Of a DNA stretch of 64,000 bases, positions 59,320 to 64,000 are shown piece after piece. The notes beneath the pieces were generated by a model. The model saw only the letters and a list, made by a program, of their open reading frames with translations. It ran no database searches and was not told the origin of the DNA. Numbering within the stretch: position 1 is the stretch's first letter; each line of letters starts with the position of its first letter. The position numbers and the translations under genes are program-made. Origin of the DNA: Sipunculus nudus (taxonomy: Eukaryota > Annelida > Sipuncula > Golfingiida > Sipunculidae); assembly GCA_026874595.1 (NCBI GenBank), contig CM049313.1:69868659-69932658 (forward strand), read 5' to 3'.

Positions 59320-62040
59320 CAGAATATGGGTAGTCAACAAGCCACTATGTGTATCCGCAGAAATCAGAGTGGGACGGGTGAAGTGAGGCATGGATTAAGT
59401 GGCAAGGGGAATAGAGCGTGATGTGTTGCATATTAGCATGGATGTCTGCAGCTTAAACATGAATGTAGGTGGTGCCACCTGTCATAAAATCAAGAAAATT
59501 GTCCAGGATGTATAAACCTGCAAAATTTCAGGTGGATAAGTCAAACCACTGCTGAGATATGAGTGGTTTTATCCAAAGGCAGTTCAACAGATGGATGCTG
59601 TGCATAAGTGGTTGCATGTGGCACCACTAGTTTTGCCTATGATGAAGAGCTATGTGGGATCTATACACAAGCAAAATTTTGGCCCAATCAGTCAAACGGT
59701 TCCCGAGATATGAGCTTGGATGTCTACAGAGTAAACGTGAATGTAGGTGGCGCCACCTGTCATAAAATTGAGAAAGCTGTCCAGGATGTATAAACCTGCA
59801 AAATTTCAGGTGGGTAAGTCAAACCACTGCTGAGGTACGAGTGATTTTATCCCAAGGTAGATGAACAGATGGACGCTGTGCATAAATGGTTGCAGGTGGC
59901 GCCACCAGTTTTGCCTATGATGAAGAGCTGTGTGAGATCTATACACATGCAAAATTTTGGCTCAATCGATCAAACCGTTCCTGAGATATGAGCTTGGATG
60001 TCTGCAGAGTAAATGTGAATGTAGGTGGTGACACCTGTCATAAAATCGAAAAACCTGTCCAGGATGTATAAACCTGCAAAATTTCAGGTGGATAAGTCAA
60101 ACCACTGCAGAGATATGAGCGATTTTATCCCAAGGCAGATGAACAGATGGACGCTGCGCATAAGTGGTTGCAGGTGGCGCCTCCAGTTTTGCCTATGATG
60201 AAGAGCTTTGTGAGATCTATACACATGCAAACATTTTGCCCAATCGGTCAAATAGTTCCCGAGATATGAGCTTGGATGTCTGCAGAGTAATTGTGAATGT
60301 AGGTGACGCCACCTGTCACAAAATCGAGAAAGCTGTCAAGGATGTATAAACCTGCAAAATTTCAGGTGGATAAGTCAAACCACTGCGGAGATATGAGTGA
60401 TTTTATCCAAAAGCAGATGAACAGATGGATGCTGTGTATAAGTGGTTGCATGTGGCACCACTAGTTTTGCCTATGATGAAGAGCTATGTGGGATCTATAC
60501 ACAAGCAAAATTTTGGCCCAATCAGTCAAACGGTTCCCGAGATATGAGCTTGGATGTCTACAGAGTAAACGTGAATGTAGGTGGCGCCACCTGTCATAAA
60601 ATTGAGAAAGCTGTCCAGGATGTATAAACCTGCAAAATTTCAGGTGGGTAAGTCAAACCACTGCTGAGGTACGAGTGATTTTATCCCAAGGTAGATGAAC
60701 AGATGGACGCTGTGCATAAATGGTTGCAGGTGGCGCCACCAGTTTTGCCTATGATGAAGAGCTATGTGAGATCTATACACATGCAAAATTTTGGCTCAAT
60801 CGATCAAACCGTTCCTGAGATATGAGCTTGGATGTCTGCAGAGTAAATGTGAATGTAGGTGGTGACACCTGTCATAAAATCGAAAAACCTGTCCAGGATG
60901 TATAAACCTGCAAAATTTCAGGTGGATAAGTCAAACCACTGCAGAGATATGAGCGATTTTATCCCAAGGCAGATGAACAGATGGACGCTGTGCATAAGTG
61001 GTTGCAGGTGGCGCCTCCAGTTTTGCCTATGATGAAGAGCTTTGTGAGATCTATACACATGCAAACATTTTGCCCAATCGGTCAAATGGTTCCCGAGATA
61101 TGAGCTTGGATGTCTGCAGAGTAATTGTGAATGTAGGTGACGCCACCTGTCACAAAATCGAGAAAGCTGTCAAGGATGTATAAACCTGCAAAATTTCAGG
61201 TGGATAAGTCAAACCACTGCGGAGATATGAGTGATTTTATCCAAAAGCAGATGAACAGATGGACGCTGTGCATTAATGGTTGCAGTTGGCGCCACCAGTT
61301 TTGCCTATGATGAAGAGCTTTGTGAGATCTATAGACATGCAAACTTTTTGCCAAATCGGTCAAATGGTTCCCGAGATATGAGCTTGGATGTCTGCAGAGT
61401 AAATGCGAATGTAGGTAGCGCCACCTGTCATAAATCGAGAAAGCTGTCCAGGATGTATAAACCTGTAAAATTTCAGGTGGATAAGTCAAACCACTGCTGA
61501 GATATGAGTGATTTTATCCAAAGGCAGATCAACAGATGGACGCTGTGCATAAGTGGTTGCACGTGGCGCAACCAGTTATGCCTATGATGAAGAGCTATGT
61601 AAGATCTATACACATGCACAATTTCGCCCAATCATTCAAACGGTTCCCGAGATATGAGCTTGGACATCTGCAGAGTAAATGTGAATGTAGGTGGTGCCAC
61701 CTGTCATAAAATCGAGAAAGCTGTCAAGGATGTAAAATACCTGCAAAATTTCAGGTTGATAAGTCAAACCACAGCTGCGATATGAGTAATATTATCCGAA
61801 GGCAGATGAACAGATGGACGCTGTGTAAAAATGGTTGCAGGTGGCGCCACCATTTTTAGTGAATGTTATAAAGCTATCAAAGGGCTACATTTGTGCAAAA
61901 TTTTTAGCCTGATCGGTCAAACGGTTCCCGAGATATGTGGGTTAATGTGTGGAAACAGACGCAAAAATGGACGCTGGGCAGCAAGGAAAGGTCAGAGGTC
62001 AACCAAAAATTAGGTTGCAGCAGTTCACATGTGACCTGAT
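59320..62040 (+). mobile_element. Tandem-core element, long copy (about 9 core units of 278 bp)
   Basis: The same head (GGGTAGTCAACAAGCCACTA) and tail (CACCATTTTTAGTGAATG to ACATGTGACCTGATG) as the copy at 40.3-41.1 kb enclose about nine 278-bp units. GTAGGTGG(C/T)GCCACC boxes recur near 59465, 59743, 60020, 60298, 60576, 60854, 61132, 61410 and 61687. Units at 59608-60441 and 60442-61275 form an almost exact 834-bp (3-unit) duplication. Repeated 61-codon ORFs inside are repeat artefacts. Confidence 0.8.
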
Positions 62041-62128
62041 GATAAACCGGATTCGCTTAAAATGCAAACCAAGTTTTTTCAAACAGTTGAAAGATATAGT
62101 TCCAATAATCTGGGAATTCTGCATCTAA

Positions 62129-62203
62129 ACATTGTGTCTAGACGTCTAGACGCTGTGTCTAGACGTCTAGACACATTGTCTAGACACCCCCCCCCCCCCC
62201 CCC
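62129..62203. repeat. GTCTAGAC palindromes and poly-C
   Basis: GTCTAGACGTCTAGAC occurs twice, plus a single GTCTAGAC, followed by a C-run (about 62186-62203). Confidence 0.85.
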
Positions 62204-62344
62204 GAGCCAGGTCAGTTGCCATGGTGATGTCTGGACCCCACCTGTTTGTACTGAGTGACCTCGACTTGGCTGCTGAAACTCAGTATGAAGTCAAATCTGT
62301 TTTCAAATACAGAAAGCCTTTTTCAATTGGCTACAATGCTTTTT

Positions 62345-63560
62345 AGCTCAGCTGACTTTCAGTCATGCTGGGCTATAGCGATGGGTCTTTGTCCGGCGTC
62401 CTTCCGTCTGTCCGTCCGGCCGGCCGTTAGCAGGGCACAAATCATAACCGTAGGGGCTAGGGCCATGAACCCTATGCAGTCTTAGAGGTTATAAAAAGAT
62501 CTCCTTGCAAACCTGAAATTAGGTCACTGCGATCTATATTCTCGAAGTTATGGGGTGTGTTTGCACCCCCCAGAAATAACTCTTTGAGACAAAATTTTCA
62601 TCCCAAACCTTCCATCTTTCACATACAGCTCACCTACCAACAGGGGAAGAACCATAATTTTTTTTAAGTCAAAAGGTCAAAGGTCAAGGTCACAGGGGCC
62701 TCCTCTTTGAAAAGCCTGTGGATGCATTTTAAGCCAACCCTTTCATCCCAATTCTTTGATCTTTCACATATAGCTCACCTACTAAGTTGGAGAAGAATCC
62801 TATAGATTTTGAGGTCACAAGGTCAAAGGTCAGGGTCACAGGATCCACTTCTTTGAAAAGGTAGTGGACACATTTCAAGCTAGATTTTTCATTCCAAACC
62901 TTCCAGCACTGACATCGCTTCTCTGCCAACAGGGGAAAAGACCTGTTGATTTTGAGGTCAAAGGTCAAGTTCACAGCACCCACTTCTTGCGTGGAGTCAT
63001 TTTCAGGCAAACTTTTCAATCTGTACCTTCCATCTGTCATATATGGCTTACCTACCAATAAGGGAAGAAGCCTATTGATGTTGAGGTCAAAAAGTCAAAG
63101 GTCAAGGTCACAATATTTAATTGTTCTAAATGCTTGTGAGCATATTTCAAGTGTAACTGTTCAACTCAAACCTTCAGTCTTTCACATATGCCACATCTAT
63201 GCATCACTCAGTTTGACTCAAACTTCATATTTACGGGTCTTTTTGCTTGAATAAATAACATTGATTTTGGGGTCAGCTGGTCAGCAGGTTATAGGTTGCA
63301 GGTCAAAGTTATTCACCCATTGGTTGCCAAGTAATTACACCAGATTTAAGTGGTCAGTAGTTACCCATCATTTAGAAAGAATCCAGTTGATATATGGGCA
63401 AAAGGCCATAGGTCAGGGATGTTCACAATTACTTATTTTATAGACCATCTCTATTTTTCTTGTATATATAACCATCCCACTCCAGCTGGTACATCTCCCT
63501 GTGTGGCTGTAATTGTGAGTGACACTGGTGACATATGACTCCCTTTTGTATCAGCCTATT
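62345..63560 (+). repeat. Interspersed repeat with AGGTCA clusters
   Basis: A unit of about 130-145 bp recurs (blocks at 62666-62694, 62811-62840, 62954-62975 and 63083-63112), each with AGGTCAAAGGTCA-type direct repeats and a CTTCCATCTTTCACATA-like block. It begins TTTTAGCTCAGCTGACTTTC. Its family was not identified. Confidence 0.65.
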
Positions 63561-63888
63561 AAGTGATAAGGCTCAGTGAGAAGTACCTCGTTACTTCATA
63601 ACAAAAACACTGTTGTCAGAATGCTTCAGCCAGGCATTAAGACTATGAGAGTATAGTATTAAGGTTTAGCTACTGATTTATAAGATGATGGGAACATTTT
63701 GCAGTTTATTTTATGGAATCCTAGCAATAAACTTAGTTTCCTAGATATCTGAATATTTTAATATATATCACCACATATAAAAGCAAGTGTTTGATCTCAT
63801 AATATGTGGATCTGTACCTTGATTTAGGATGGCTTTTTGTTTTATTTCAAGACTCTTAAACATGCTTTCTGCATTTCTTTTCTTTCAG

Positions 63889-63981
63889 GTTTGGCAGTTT
63901 ACCTACCCTGCTGACCCCATTGAAAAGCAGAGTGATAATAAAAATATTGGACTTACACTTTTTACAATTGCATATCTATAA
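63889..63981 (+). CDS. Candidate short terminal exon at window edge
   Basis: A strong acceptor (GCATTTCTTTTCTTTCAG) is followed by 30 open codons starting VWQFTYPADPIEKQSDNKN and TAA. It is unrecognised and too short to call firmly. Confidence 0.15.
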   Translation, partial: VWQFTYPADPIEKQSDNKNIGLTLFTIAYL

Positions 63982-64000
63982 ATCTGATATGAGGGCCTGG

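Noticed and set aside
59608-61500. Repeated 61-codon ORFs (MVA-G...SFAYDEELC)
   Set aside because: They recur because the 278-bp unit recurs. The unit is not a multiple of three and there is no initiation or splicing context.

Overview
This window is animal nuclear DNA: split genes with GT-AG introns, AATAAA signals, LINE and SINE debris, long minisatellites and low gene density. The mix (SLCO transporter expansion, an L1/Tx1-type LINE, elements with tandem-repeat cores, tRNA-derived SINEs) suggests a marine invertebrate, probably a bivalve or other mollusc. That assignment is inference.

Left third (about 2.05-23.7 kb): a tandem structure of [4.4-kb cassette + 53-bp minisatellite] x 2. Each cassette carries, on the minus strand, the last three recognisable exons of an SLCO (organic anion transporter, OATP) gene, plus a phase-compatible 66-nt candidate exon. 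Copy 1 (2301-6439) is intact over these exons. Copy 2 (14529-18648) has a GT-to-AT splice donor change, a 4-bp frameshift and a lost AATAAA. No 5' exons for either copy are visible. The minisatellite lies in the intron just upstream of the first cassette exon. Its monomer contains that exon's own 3' splice site and first codons, so the array appears to have grown out of an exon edge. A 3.1-kb insertion (10378-13478) splits the first array.

Middle (23.7-34 kb): a palindromic GGTTCC repeat, a nearly complete but broken LINE (24.3-29.6 kb, minus), and a decayed pogo/Tigger-like transposase (30.1-32.06 kb, minus) whose Gln-rich C-terminus has expanded into a 0.9-kb coding-derived minisatellite.

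SLCO locus (about 34.5-46.1 kb, plus): eight coding exons join in frame to 677 codons plus stop, with the OATP signature and a Kazal-like domain. The segment that normally encodes TM4 is not found. Its introns hold nested SINEs, a LINE tail, a tandem-core element, a MITE, a long hairpin and a small ORF with a C-C-CC-C-C cysteine pattern.

Right part (46-64 kb): a truncated LINE tail, a candidate cysteine-rich terminal exon (49.77-50.07 kb), long stretches without a recognisable gene, a SINE, a CCDC3-like secreted protein gene (58.05-58.70 kb), a large tandem-core element (59.3-62.0 kb, 278-bp unit with an 834-bp higher-order repeat), and a repeat rich in AGGTCA half-sites (62.3-63.5 kb).

All calls come from reading sequence and translations. 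No database search was run.
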